Shown one piece after another: positions 1 to 7,713 of a stretch of DNA of 64,000 nt. This stretch comes from Catellatospora methionotrophica (GTDB taxonomy: Bacteria; Actinomycetota; Actinomycetes; Mycobacteriales; Micromonosporaceae): positions 186,001 through 250,000 of the forward strand of contig NZ_JAAOTJ010000009.1 in NCBI RefSeq assembly GCF_011297335.1, written 5' to 3'. The notes beneath the pieces were generated by a model. That model did no database searches, was not told the origin of the DNA, and worked only from the letters and a program-made list of their open reading frames with translations. The position numbers and the translations under genes were made by a program. The stretch's first letter is position 1, and every line of letters begins with the position of its first letter.

Positions 1-1235
1 GTGACCGGGCCGGGTTCATCGCCAACGCCCTGCTGTTCGGCTACCTGAACCACGCCGTGACGATGTTCGAGAACCACTACGCCACCCGCGAGGACATCGA
101 CGTGGCCATGAAGCAGGGCTGCGGCCTGCCGATGGGCCCGCTCGCGCTGATGGACCTGATCGGCCTGGACACGGCGTACGAGATCCTCGACACGATGTAC
201 CGCCGCGGCGGCCGCGACCGGCGGCACGCCCCGGCTCCGCTGCTCAAGCAGATGGTCACCGCGGGCCTGCTCGGCCGCAAGACCGGGCGCGGCTTCTACA
301 CGTACACCAAGCAGGGTTCGCCGGTCGTCGTCGCCGACGAGCTGACCCCGGCCACGGGCGCGCACGAGGCCGCCGCGCGGCCGATCGGCACGGTCGGCAT
401 CGTCGGCTCGGGCACCATGGCCACCGGCATCATCGAGGTCTTCGCCAAGGCGGGGTACGAGGTGCTGAGCGTGACCCGTGGCGCGGAGAAGTCCGCGAAG
501 GTCTGCGAGAGCGTCAAGGTCTCGCTGAACAAGGCCGTGGTGCGCGGCAAGCTCACCGAGGCCGAGCGCGACGCGGCCATCGGCCGGATCACCTGGTCCA
601 CCAATCTGGACCACCTGGCCGACGTGGACATGGTCGTCGAGGCCGTCGTCGAGGAGCTGACCGTCAAGAAGGCACTGTTCGCGAGCCTCGACGAGATCTG
701 CAAGCCGGGCACCGTACTGGCCACGACCACCTCCAGCCTGCCGGTCGTCGAGTGCGCCATGGCCACCCACCGCCCCGCGGACGTGGTCGGCCTGCACTTC
801 TTCAACCCCGCCCAGGTCATGCCGCTGATCGAGGTCGTCGCGACCATCCGTACCAGCGCCGCGACCCTGGCCACGGCCGACGCGGTCGTCTCCAGCCTCG
901 GCAAGACCGCCGTCGACTGCGCCGACCGCGCGGGCTTCATCGTCAACGCGCTGCTGTTCCCGTACCTGAACGACGCGGTGAAGATGCTGGAGGCCAGCTA
1001 CGCCACCGCCGACGACATCGACGCCGCCATGAAGCTCGGCTGCGGCTACCCCATGGGCCCGTTCGAACTCCTCGACGTCGTCGGCCTCGACGTCTCCCTC
1101 GCCATCCAGCGCGAGCTCTACCTCGAACTCCGCGAACCCGGCTTCTCCCCGGCCCCCCTCCTGGAACACCTGGTCACCGCCGGCTACCTCGGCCGCAAAA
1201 CCGGCCGCGGCTTCCGCGACCACACCCACCGCTGA
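1..1235 (+). CDS. 3-hydroxyacyl-CoA dehydrogenase, tandem-duplicated, 5' truncated by window edge
   Basis: The frame is open from base 3, so the gene begins outside the window. The visible part carries a 3HCDH C-terminal domain (DRAGFIANALLFGYLN, then GCGLPMGPLALMDLIGLD). A full second copy follows: a Rossmann NAD-binding domain (VGIVGSGTMATGIIEVFAKAGY) and another C-terminal domain (DRAGFIVNALLFPYLN, GCGYPMGPFELLDVVGLD). The two C-terminal domains are clearly paralogous, so the protein is a tandem fusion of a 3-hydroxybutyryl-CoA dehydrogenase-like unit that normally has about 280-290 residues. The expected reaction is NAD(P)-dependent interconversion of 3-hydroxyacyl-CoA and 3-ketoacyl-CoA in the cytoplasm, probably on C4 substrates given thiolase and Ccr nearby. 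The family is secure; the substrate is inferred. Confidence 0.9.
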   Translation, partial: DRAGFIANALLFGYLNHAVTMFENHYATREDIDVAMKQGCGLPMGPLALMDLIGLDTAYEILDTMYRRGGRDRRHAPAPLLKQMVTAGLLGRKTGRGFYTYTKQGSPVVVADELTPATGAHEAAARPIGTVGIVGSGTMATGIIEVFAKAGYEVLSVTRGAEKSAKVCESVKVSLNKAVVRGKLTEAERDAAIGRITWSTNLDHLADVDMVVEAVVEELTVKKALFASLDEICKPGTVLATTTSSLPVVECAMATHRPADVVGLHFFNPAQVMPLIEVVATIRTSAATLATADAVVSSLGKTAVDCADRAGFIVNALLFPYLNDAVKMLEASYATADDIDAAMKLGCGYPMGPFELLDVVGLDVSLAIQRELYLELREPGFSPAPLLEHLVTAGYLGRKTGRGFRDHTHR

Positions 1236-1310
1236 TCCGGCATCTTGCGCGGGTTGTCGGGAGACACGCCCTAATCGGGCATATGCCCAACAGTCCGCGC
1301 AAGATCGTTG

Positions 1311-1335
1311 AGATACGGCGCACGCCGCCGTATCT
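1311..1335. promoter_or_regulatory. Perfect 10-bp inverted repeat just upstream of the 1343 gene
   Basis: AGATACGGCG (1311-1320) and CGCCGTATCT (1326-1335) are exact reverse complements around a 5-nt centre, ending 7 nt before the ATG at 1343. The same intergenic segment holds an 11-bp inverted pair ATCTTGCGCGG (1242-1252) / CCGCGCAAGAT (1295-1305) and a 12-bp palindrome GGGCATATGCCC (1277-1288). It could be an operator or a 5'-UTR hairpin covering the ribosome site. The function is not known. Confidence 0.55.
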
Positions 1336-1342
1336 TGGGGAC

Positions 1343-1669
1343 ATGAGTCCGCGTCGTAACAACAAGAAGGATCGCCCGGAGCGCGATCTTGACGAAGCCA
1401 TGTCGCGACGCGGGGTGGAGTACGTCCATGACGATCCCGACGGGGAGTTCACCGTCCGGCATCTGAGTGGTGAGCGGTCCGACAAGACCTACAAGTGCCC
1501 CGGGTGCCACCAGGAGATCCGGCCGGGCGTGCCGCACGTGGTCGCGTGGCCGTCGCAGGGCTGGGGTGACGCGGGCGACCGCAGGCACTGGCACAGCAGC
1601 TGCTGGGGGAGTCGTCACCAGCGCAAACCCAACGTCGAACGGTCCCGCAACGCGCCCCGTTACGGCTGA
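1343..1669 (+). CDS. Small conserved actinobacterial protein with a Cys/His putative zinc site
   Basis: 108 residues. The N-terminus is very basic and polar (SPRRNNKKDRPERD). A central CPGC motif (YKCPGCHQEI) is followed by His residues and a HWHSSCW stretch, a plausible C-x2-C ... H/C metal site. The ATG at 1343 was chosen because the frame continues upstream without any plausible protein and this ATG directly follows a palindromic leader. Related short proteins occur in Streptomyces, where they are often labelled ATP/GTP-binding protein, but no P-loop is visible here. The function is unknown; metal binding is inferred from residue spacing only. Confidence 0.75.
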   Translation: MSPRRNNKKDRPERDLDEAMSRRGVEYVHDDPDGEFTVRHLSGERSDKTYKCPGCHQEIRPGVPHVVAWPSQGWGDAGDRRHWHSSCWGSRHQRKPNVERSRNAPRYG

Positions 1670-1735
1670 CGGCCCCGGTGTGATCACCGTGACGTCCGGG
1701 GGTGTGGCGGGCCGCCGCGCGGGCAGACTGTAGGC

Positions 1736-2515
1736 GTGACCGCGATCCGTGCCAACTCGATCCTGCCCGCCCGGCGCCAGGACATCGAACTGCATACCGC
1801 CGACGGGTTGAAGCTGGTCGGGGAGCTGGCGCTGCCCGCCGACCGCGACCCGGTCGCCACCCTGATCTGCCTGCACCCGCTGCCGACACACGGCGGCATG
1901 ATGGACAGCCACGTCTACCGCAAGGCCGCCTGGCGGCTGCCCGCGCTGGCCGGGATCGCCGTGCTGCGCTTCAACACCCGCGGCACCTCCAGCGTGCGCG
2001 GCACCAGCGAGGGCGCCTTCGACCACGCCGTGGGGGAGCGCTTCGACGTCGCCGCCGCCATCGAGTACGCCGAGTTCCACGAGCTGCCGAACCGCTGGCT
2101 GGTCGGCTGGTCCTTCGGCACCGACCTGGCCCTCAGGTACGGCTGCGACCCGGCGGTCTCCGGCGCGATCCTGCTGTCCCCGCCGCTGCGCTTCAGCAAG
2201 CCCGAAGACCTGGCCGTGTGGGCCGAGTCCGGCCGCCCGGTGACGGCGCTGGTGCCCGAGCACGACGACTACCTGCGCCCCGCCGAGGCTGCCGAGCGTT
2301 TCGCCGCCATCCCGCACGCCGAGGTCGTGGGCGTGCCCGGCGCGAAGCACCTGTGGGTCGGCGACGCCGAGACGGTGCTGGACGAGATCGTCCGCCGCGT
2401 CGCCCCCGCGGTCGAGGTGCCACTCCCCAAAGACTGGCCAGGCCCCATGGAGTACGGCGACGCCAGCGCGTACGCCGACCGCACCGTAGCCGCCTTCGCC
2501 GACAAACCCCGCTGA
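1736..2515 (+). CDS. Alpha/beta hydrolase (serine hydrolase)
   Basis: 259 residues with a GTG start. It has the alpha/beta-hydrolase layout: an early LHPLPTHGG oxyanion-type segment, a nucleophile elbow GWSFGTD (G-x-S-x-G), a candidate acid in VPEHDDYLRP and a late His in GAKHLWVG. The LHP...HGG form and short length resemble the YfhR/dienelactone-hydrolase-like group acting on small esters. There is no signal peptide, so it is cytoplasmic. It ends close to a 25-bp hairpin (2571-2637) that separates it from the convergent coiled-coil gene. The substrate cannot be told from sequence. Confidence 0.85.
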   Translation: MTAIRANSILPARRQDIELHTADGLKLVGELALPADRDPVATLICLHPLPTHGGMMDSHVYRKAAWRLPALAGIAVLRFNTRGTSSVRGTSEGAFDHAVGERFDVAAAIEYAEFHELPNRWLVGWSFGTDLALRYGCDPAVSGAILLSPPLRFSKPEDLAVWAESGRPVTALVPEHDDYLRPAEAAERFAAIPHAEVVGVPGAKHLWVGDAETVLDEIVRRVAPAVEVPLPKDWPGPMEYGDASAYADRTVAAFADKPR

Positions 2516-2570
2516 CCCGCACCGCACCGCACCGCCCCGGCGCTCCGCGTGGGCTGCCGCACCCCTCGCT

Positions 2571-2637
2571 GATAGACGTTGGCCTATCTGGATGAGTACG
2601 ATCAACGTTTTTTCATCCAGATAGGCCAACGTCTATC
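2571..2637. repeat. Intergenic inverted repeat, family B copy 1 (25-bp stem, 17-nt loop)
   Basis: The arm 2571-2595 (starting GATAGACGTTGGCCTAT) is the exact reverse complement of 2613-2637, with a 17-nt loop. It lies between convergent genes ending at 2515 (+) and 2679 (-). The outer arm matches the copies at 37987 and 51187. The inner eight base pairs differ from those copies but still pair perfectly. There is no U tract, so it is not a textbook intrinsic terminator, though a bidirectional transcription stop is the likely role. Confidence 0.85.
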
Positions 2638-2678
2638 GAAATCGGGGCGCGTTTGCGCAAGGCGTGGACGGGTGATGG

Positions 2679-4010
2679 TCAGCGGTTGGGGGCTCCGGCG
2701 TCGCTGCGGCCGTCGAGGCTGATGGTGGGCTCGTTGCCGGCCAGCATGATGGTGGGCTCGTCCCCAGCCTGAGTCGTGGTCGGCTGCTGCTGGACGGCCT
2801 GCGGCGGCGTCGGTGAGGCGGGGGTCGACGGGGCGGCCGACTCGGGAGCCTTCGGCGGAGCGGGCGGCTGGACCGCGGGCTGTGCCGGGGCGGGCAGGGT
2901 CACGACCTGGGTCGGCTCGTCGCCGGGAACCGGGTCGGCGGGACGGGACGCCTCGGCGCGGCGGCGCTCGGCCTCCTCGGCCTCGCGCTGAGCCTTGGCC
3001 AGGCGCTCCAGCTCGACGTGCAACTGCTGCTTCAGCTCGGCCAGGCGGTGTTCGACCTGGGTGACGTCGGCCCGCATCGCCACCAGGCGGGTCTGGCCGT
3101 CCTCGTACTGCTGCTTGGCGTTGTCGGCGGCGGCCTGCTCGGCGGCGGCCCGCCCGCGGGCGAGCGCCACCTCCTGCTCGGCCCGGTCGGTGCGCTGCGT
3201 CGCCTGGGTCTCCACCTCGGCCAGCTTCTGCGCGGCGGCGGCGGTCGCGGCGGCGAGTCTCTGCTCGCCCTCCGTGGTGGCCGTGGCGACCCGCTGCTCG
3301 GCTTCCGCGGCGGCGGCCGCGAGCTGCTGCTCGGCCTGGGCGCGGCTGTCGGCGGCGTGCTTGTCGGCCGCGGCGCGGGCGGCCGCGATCTCCTTGTCGG
3401 CCTGGATGCGCCGGGAGGCGGCCTCCTGCGCGGCGGCGGTGCGCATGCCCTGCGCTTCGAGCTGGGCGTGCGCGAGCAGTTCGCGGGCCTCGGCGCGCAG
3501 GCGCTGGGTCTCCTCGGTCAGGTCGGTGCGGTGGCGCTCCTCGGCCTTGCGCTCCTCGGCGCGGCGGGAGGCCAGGGCGAGGTCGAAGTCGCGGGACGCG
3601 GTCGCGGCACGCTCGCGGGCGTCGGCGAGCAGGCGCTCGGCCTCGCCGCGCTGGTCGGCGATCTCCTGGGCGGCGCTGCTGCGCAGGTCGTCGGCCTGGT
3701 CCTCGGCGAGGGAGAGGATCTGCTCCACGCGCGCGCCCAGGTGCCGGAAGGAGACCCGGGACGGCACGGCGCGGCGGGCGGCGTCGGCCAGCTCCAGCTG
3801 GAGCTGCTGCACCTGCCCGGCCAGGGCCTGCAACTGCGAGATGGCCTGGTCCCGTTCGGCGGCCAGAGTCGCCAATTCGGACTCGACCTGGACGACGTAG
3901 CGGTTCACCTGCTTCTTGTCGAAGCCCTTGAGGGAGGTATCGAAGCTGGGTTCCGAGGAAACGCCCTCACCGAGCGCGAACAGGTCTCCGCCGTGCGACA
4001 TGCGGTCCAT
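2679..4010 (-). CDS. FilP/DivIVA-like coiled-coil protein with proline-rich tail
   Basis: About 443 residues from the ATG at 4010. A DivIVA-like N-terminal motif (LKGFDKKQVNRYVVQVE) is followed by the conserved block LGARVEQILSLAEDQADDLR. Then comes about 250 residues of Ala/Glu/Arg/Gln coiled coil with degenerate AEQxLAAA-type repeats, and a Pro/Gln/Thr-rich tail with two near-repeats (GDEPTIMLAG, GNEPTISLDG). It is paralogous to the adjacent upstream gene and resembles Streptomyces FilP, a filament-forming cytoskeletal protein acting with Scy and DivIVA at hyphal tips. The frame extends to a GTG at 4028, but that codon lies inside the terminator stem of the upstream gene, so ATG 4010 or 4001 is preferred. 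The role in polar growth is inferred from the family. Confidence 0.8.
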   Translation of the reverse strand: MDRMSHGGDLFALGEGVSSEPSFDTSLKGFDKKQVNRYVVQVESELATLAAERDQAISQLQALAGQVQQLQLELADAARRAVPSRVSFRHLGARVEQILSLAEDQADDLRSSAAQEIADQRGEAERLLADARERAATASRDFDLALASRRAEERKAEERHRTDLTEETQRLRAEARELLAHAQLEAQGMRTAAAQEAASRRIQADKEIAAARAAADKHAADSRAQAEQQLAAAAAEAEQRVATATTEGEQRLAAATAAAAQKLAEVETQATQRTDRAEQEVALARGRAAAEQAAADNAKQQYEDGQTRLVAMRADVTQVEHRLAELKQQLHVELERLAKAQREAEEAERRRAEASRPADPVPGDEPTQVVTLPAPAQPAVQPPAPPKAPESAAPSTPASPTPPQAVQQQPTTTQAGDEPTIMLAGNEPTISLDGRSDAGAPNR

Positions 4011-4024
4011 CTTCACATAAAAGG

Positions 4025-4060
4025 TCACGCCGCGCCCGACAGGTGCCGGGCGCGGCGTGA
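4025..4060 (-). terminator. Intrinsic terminator between the two coiled-coil genes
   Basis: A perfect 14-bp stem (4025-4038 / 4047-4060) with an 8-nt loop is followed on the minus strand by CCTTTT. It lies 20 nt after the stop codon of the FilP-like gene and directly before the start of the downstream paralogue, so it would end or attenuate transcription into that gene. Confidence 0.85.
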
Positions 4061-4079
4061 TCAGATGTGGTTCGGCTCG

Positions 4080-5309
4080 TTATTCGGCCTTTTCGGCCTT
4101 CGGCTTCTCCTCGGCCTGCGCCGGGGCGGGGTTGCCGACGCCGGGGACGATGCCGGCCAGGCCGGACAGCATCTGGCCGAGCTGCGCGGTGACCGCGTTC
4201 TTCTGGCGGGTGAGGTCGTCGACCTCGCGACGCGCGGCCGTCGTGGTGAGCTCGGCCTCGTTGCGGGCCTCGGTGACCAGGCGGTGCGCCTCGGCCTTGG
4301 CCTCGTTGACGTTCTTCTCCGCGGCGACGCGGGCCTTCTCGGTCGTCTCGGTGGCGGTGCGCTCGGACTCGACCCGGCGCGCCTCGGCACGCTGCTCGAT
4401 CTCCTTGGCCCGGTCCTCGGCGGCACGGGCCCGCTCCTCGGCCTCGCCGACCAGCTTCTGCGTGGCGGCGACGGCGGACGAGTGGCGCTGCGACTCCTCG
4501 CGCTCGGACTTCTCCCGGCGCTCGGCCAGCTCGAGCTGCAGGGCCTGCAGGTCCTTGTCGCGCTTGTCGCGGGCGTCGGCCAGCATCTTGGAAGCCTCGG
4601 CGCGCTTCTCCTCCGCCTCGCGGGCGGCCTTCGCGCGCAGCTGGGTGATCTCCCGCTCGGCCGTGGCGCGCAGCGTCGCGACCTCGCGCTCGACGGTGGC
4701 CTTGAGCTCGGCCACCTCGTGCGAGGTGGCGGTGCGCAGCTGCTTGGTCTCGCGGTCGGCGTCGGCGCGCAGGGTGTCGGCCTCGCGGCGGGCCTGCACC
4801 CGCACCTCGGCGGCTTCACGCTCGGCGGCGGTGCGCAGGTTGCCGGCCTCGCGCTCGGCGGTCGCCTTCATGGCGGCGGCCTCGGCACGCGCCTTGTCGG
4901 TGATCTCGCGGGCCTCGAGGCGGGCCGCGGACAGGATGCCCTCGGACTCGCGCTTGGACTCGCCGCGGTGGTCGTTGGCCTGCTCCTCGGCGAGGCGCAG
5001 GATCTGCTCCACGCGGGTGCCGAGGCCGGACAGGGTGGGACGGCTGTTCTCTTCCAGCTGCTTGCTCGTGTCGGTGAGCTTCTGCTCGACCGAGTTGAGC
5101 CGCTGCTCAGCCTGGCGCAGACGACGCTGGGCGTCGTTCATGCGCTGCTCGGCCTCCCCGCGCGCCTGCTCCGACTGGGCAAGCTGTGCGTTCAGGCGGC
5201 CGACAAACGCGTTTACCTGCTCGCGATCGAAACCGCGCAGGACGACTGTGAAGTCTTGTTGGGTATTCGCGCCCTCGAAGAACGCGACGGAGGAGGGAGG
5301 CTGGGACAT
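4080..5309 (-). CDS. filP: FilP-like intermediate-filament coiled-coil protein
   Basis: 409 residues from the ATG at 5309 (MSQPPSSVAFFEG). Order: a DivIVA-type motif FTVVLRGFDREQVNAFVGRL near residues 20-40, the conserved LGTRVEQILRLAEEQANDH block, a long Glu/Ala/Arg coiled coil with repeated EREAxxLRxxAEREA units, and an end segment DDLTRQKNAVTAQLGQMLSGLAG. All of these match S. coelicolor FilP as I remember it, although this protein is about 100 residues longer. FilP forms cytoplasmic filaments that stiffen hyphae and bind DivIVA. A start at 5411 is possible by frame but adds a non-conserved leader. A perfect terminator follows at 4060-4025. Confidence 0.8.
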   Translation of the reverse strand: MSQPPSSVAFFEGANTQQDFTVVLRGFDREQVNAFVGRLNAQLAQSEQARGEAEQRMNDAQRRLRQAEQRLNSVEQKLTDTSKQLEENSRPTLSGLGTRVEQILRLAEEQANDHRGESKRESEGILSAARLEAREITDKARAEAAAMKATAEREAGNLRTAAEREAAEVRVQARREADTLRADADRETKQLRTATSHEVAELKATVEREVATLRATAEREITQLRAKAAREAEEKRAEASKMLADARDKRDKDLQALQLELAERREKSEREESQRHSSAVAATQKLVGEAEERARAAEDRAKEIEQRAEARRVESERTATETTEKARVAAEKNVNEAKAEAHRLVTEARNEAELTTTAARREVDDLTRQKNAVTAQLGQMLSGLAGIVPGVGNPAPAQAEEKPKAEKAE

Positions 5310-5502
5310 TGGCACATACTCGCAGATGACCCCGGGTGTCGCGCAAGGGCGTGCGGGGACTTTCGCCCCTCGGATGTGGGCCGGTTTGCGGATGGAAGAT
5401 CCATACCGCAAGCCAATAGTCAGTATTGCCGGAAATGACGGATGACGGAAGTGCGCTGTCGCACCTCCGCCATCCGTGTCCTCACTTGCTGTGAGCGAAG
5501 TG

Positions 5503-6858
5503 TCACACCCCGCGGAAGCGGTTGATGGCGGGCAGATGGCGGGCCCGCTTGTCCTGATCGCGTACGCCCAGACCTTCTGCGGGGGCCAGGCACAGCACGC
5601 CCACCTTGCCCTGGTGCGCGTTGCGGTGCACCTCGTAGGCGGCCTGCCCGGTCTGCTCCATGGTGAAGGTCTTCGACAGCGTCGGGTGGATCCGGCCCAG
5701 GTCGACCAGGCGGTTGGCCTCCCATGCCTCGCGATAGTTGGCGAAGTGGCTGCCCACGATCCGCTTCAGCGACATCCACAGGTAGCGGTTGTCGTACTGG
5801 TGCTCGTAGCCGCTGGTCGAGGCGCAGGTGACGATCGTGCCGCCCTTCTTGGCGACGTACACGCTGGCGCCGAAGGTCTCCCGGCCCGGGTGCTCGAACA
5901 CGATGTCGGGGTCGTCGCCGCCGGTCAGCTCGCGGATGCGGGCCCCGAACCGCTTCCACTCGGCCGGGTCCTGGGTGTGCTCATCGGACCAGAACCGGTA
6001 GCCCTCCGCGGCGCGGTCGATGACCAGGTCCGCGCCCATGCGGCGGCAGATCTCGGCCTTCTCCGGAGAGGACACCACGCACACCGGGATCGCGCCGCCG
6101 TTGAGCGCCATCTGCGTGGCGTACGAGCCGAGGCCGCCGCTCGCGCCCCAGATCAGCACCACGTCGCCCTGCTTCATGTTCGCGCCGTGGTGCGACACCA
6201 GCTGCCGGTAGGCGGTGGAGTTGACCAGCCCCGGGCTTGCCGCCTCCTCCCAGGTCAGGTGGGCGGGCTTGGGCATGAGCTGGTTGGACTTGACGATCGC
6301 CAGCTGGGCCAGCCCGCCGAAGTTGGTCTCGAAGCCCCAGATGCGCTGCTGCGGGTCGAGCATGGTGTCGTCGTGCCCGGCCGCGTCCTCCAGTTCGACG
6401 TTGAGGCAGTGCGCCACGATCTGGTCCCCGGCCTGCCATTTCGTCACCCCGGGGCCGGTGCGCAGCACCACTCCCGCCGCGTCCGAACCCACCACGTGGT
6501 ACGGCAGATCATGGCGCTTGGTCAACGCCGACAACCGTCCGTATCGCTTCAGGAACCCGAACGTCGACATCGGCTCGAAAATGGACGTCCACACCGTGTT
6601 GTAGTTGACCGCACTGGCCATCACCGCGATCAGCGCCTCGCCGGGCCCCAGCTCCGGTGTGGGCACTTCCTGCAGGTGGAGCGCCTTACGAGGGTCTTTG
6701 TCGCGAGTGGCCAGCCCGTCGAACATCGCGGTCTCGTCCTCGCGTACCACCATGCCCTGGTATGCGGCCGGGACCGGCACGGCGGCCAGGCCCCGCAGCA
6801 CGGCGGCCGGGTCGGCCGCCGTCTCGGCTTCCATGATCACGTCGAGGATGTCTTGCAC
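5503..6858 (-). CDS. ccrA: Crotonyl-CoA carboxylase/reductase
   Basis: 451 residues of the MDR zinc-less alcohol-dehydrogenase-like superfamily. It reductively carboxylates crotonyl-CoA to (2S)-ethylmalonyl-CoA with NADPH, and without CO2 makes butyryl-CoA. The GTG at 6858 has a strong GGAGGT six bases upstream and fixes the start (VQDILDVIMEAE). The four residues known to hold CO2 in the Kitasatospora enzyme (Asn81, Phe170, Glu171, His365) all map here with a constant offset of six: N87 in VNYNTVW, F176-E177 in WGFETNFGG, H371 in VGSHFANY. The nucleotide-binding loop is IWGASGGLGSYATQ. It works with the thiolase and dehydrogenase nearby in the ethylmalonyl-CoA route or in polyketide extender supply. 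Confidence 0.96.
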   Translation of the reverse strand: MQDILDVIMEAETAADPAAVLRGLAAVPVPAAYQGMVVREDETAMFDGLATRDKDPRKALHLQEVPTPELGPGEALIAVMASAVNYNTVWTSIFEPMSTFGFLKRYGRLSALTKRHDLPYHVVGSDAAGVVLRTGPGVTKWQAGDQIVAHCLNVELEDAAGHDDTMLDPQQRIWGFETNFGGLAQLAIVKSNQLMPKPAHLTWEEAASPGLVNSTAYRQLVSHHGANMKQGDVVLIWGASGGLGSYATQMALNGGAIPVCVVSSPEKAEICRRMGADLVIDRAAEGYRFWSDEHTQDPAEWKRFGARIRELTGGDDPDIVFEHPGRETFGASVYVAKKGGTIVTCASTSGYEHQYDNRYLWMSLKRIVGSHFANYREAWEANRLVDLGRIHPTLSKTFTMEQTGQAAYEVHRNAHQGKVGVLCLAPAEGLGVRDQDKRARHLPAINRFRGV

Positions 6859-7168
6859 GGCGCCACCTCCGTGGTGAGGGAACTGCGGCGTCCCGCGCTC
6901 GCGCTGCGGGCGGTAGTTCCGGGTCTGCGGGCCATCCTTGGCGGGCCCTCCTGCGGGTCGCCATGTGGTCGGGCACACATGTGCGCTTCAGGTGAGCCGG
7001 ACGTTACTGGTCGGTAGCTTTCGCGGGAACGGGTGTGTGAAAAACTCCACGCCCGACTTAACGATCATTCAGCCATCGCGGCGATGATCGCCGTTTCGGG
7101 TCAGAAACTGCGGTTGAGCCAGAGGTCCCGACCTCAAACGGCGATCATGCGCGTCGGCGTGGGTCGGA
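6859..7168. other. 310-bp intergenic region upstream of ccrA
   Basis: It holds the ccrA ribosome site, presumably the ccrA promoter, and an imperfect inverted repeat (7084-7148) near the end of the epimerase gene. No convincing protein reads through it on either strand, and no RNA gene was recognised. Confidence 0.6.
7084..7148. repeat. Intergenic inverted repeat, family A copy 1
   Basis: ATGATCGCCGTTT (7084-7096) pairs exactly with AAACGGCGATCAT (7136-7148). The helix continues inward through one mismatch and a G-U to about 7102/7130. It sits 21 nt beyond the stop of the minus-strand epimerase gene (7169). It shares the GATCG(C)YGTTT arm with copies at 24309, 41402 and 54759. Confidence 0.75.
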
Positions 7169-7648
7169 TCAGTGGCCGTGGCCGGGTTCGACCAGCTCCA
7201 CCAGCACGCCGCCCGCGTCCTTCGGGTGCACGAAGTTGATCCGCGAACCCGCGGTGCCGCGCTTGGGGGTGTCGTAGAGCAGGCGTACGCCGCGCTCGCG
7301 CAGGGCCGCGCAGGTCGCGTCGACGTCGGCGACGGTGTACGCCATCTGCTGGATGCCGGGGCCGTTGCGGTCGAGGAACCTGCCGATGGGGGAGTCCGGG
7401 CGCAGGGGCGCGAGCAGCTGCACGGCTCCGCCGTCGGGACTCGGCCCGACCTGCAGCATCGCCTCGCGTACGCCCTGCTCGTCGTTGGTCTCGGTGTGCA
7501 CGCAGGTCATCCCGAACGTACCTTCGTAGAAGGCGATGGCGGCGTCGAGATCCGGCACCGCGATGCCCACGTGGTCGATGCGCAGTAGCCCCACGAGCTG
7601 TGACGGAGTGCTCTGTGATGAGGTCGACAGGGATGCGGGATCGGTCAT
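7169..7648 (-). CDS. mce: Methylmalonyl-CoA epimerase
   Basis: 159 residues of the glyoxalase/VOC fold with two beta-alpha-beta-beta-beta modules. It interconverts (2R)- and (2S)-methylmalonyl-CoA (and probably ethylmalonyl-CoA) in the cytoplasm. Metal ligands are visible as His in LRIDHVGIAV, Gln in GGAVQLLAP and Glu in GVLVELVEP. The third position, often His in GEGIHHIA of other epimerases, is here GPGIQQMAYTV, so that ligand may be Gln. The N-terminal ~20 residues are a Ser/Thr-rich extension. The gene is divergent from the thiolase (66-bp gap), which suggests a shared promoter region. Confidence 0.92.
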   Translation of the reverse strand: MTDPASLSTSSQSTPSQLVGLLRIDHVGIAVPDLDAAIAFYEGTFGMTCVHTETNDEQGVREAMLQVGPSPDGGAVQLLAPLRPDSPIGRFLDRNGPGIQQMAYTVADVDATCAALRERGVRLLYDTPKRGTAGSRINFVHPKDAGGVLVELVEPGHGH

Positions 7649-7713
7649 GCGGTTAGTCTGACCGAACCATCGTTAAGGCGATACGTGAACCAGGCCACTC
7701 GGAGGGGTACACC

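Noticed and set aside
4011-4028. GTG at 4028 as the start of the second coiled-coil gene
   Set aside because: The codon lies inside the perfect terminator stem of the upstream gene; ATG 4010 or 4001 fits better.
5310-5411. Upstream start at 5411 for the FilP-like gene
   Set aside because: The extra 34 residues are unlike the family N-terminus, which matches from MSQPPSS onward.
3018-5438. Long plus-strand open frame of about 800 codons across the coiled-coil genes
   Set aside because: Leu/Gly-rich shadow of the heptad repeats on the other strand; no start context or domain.
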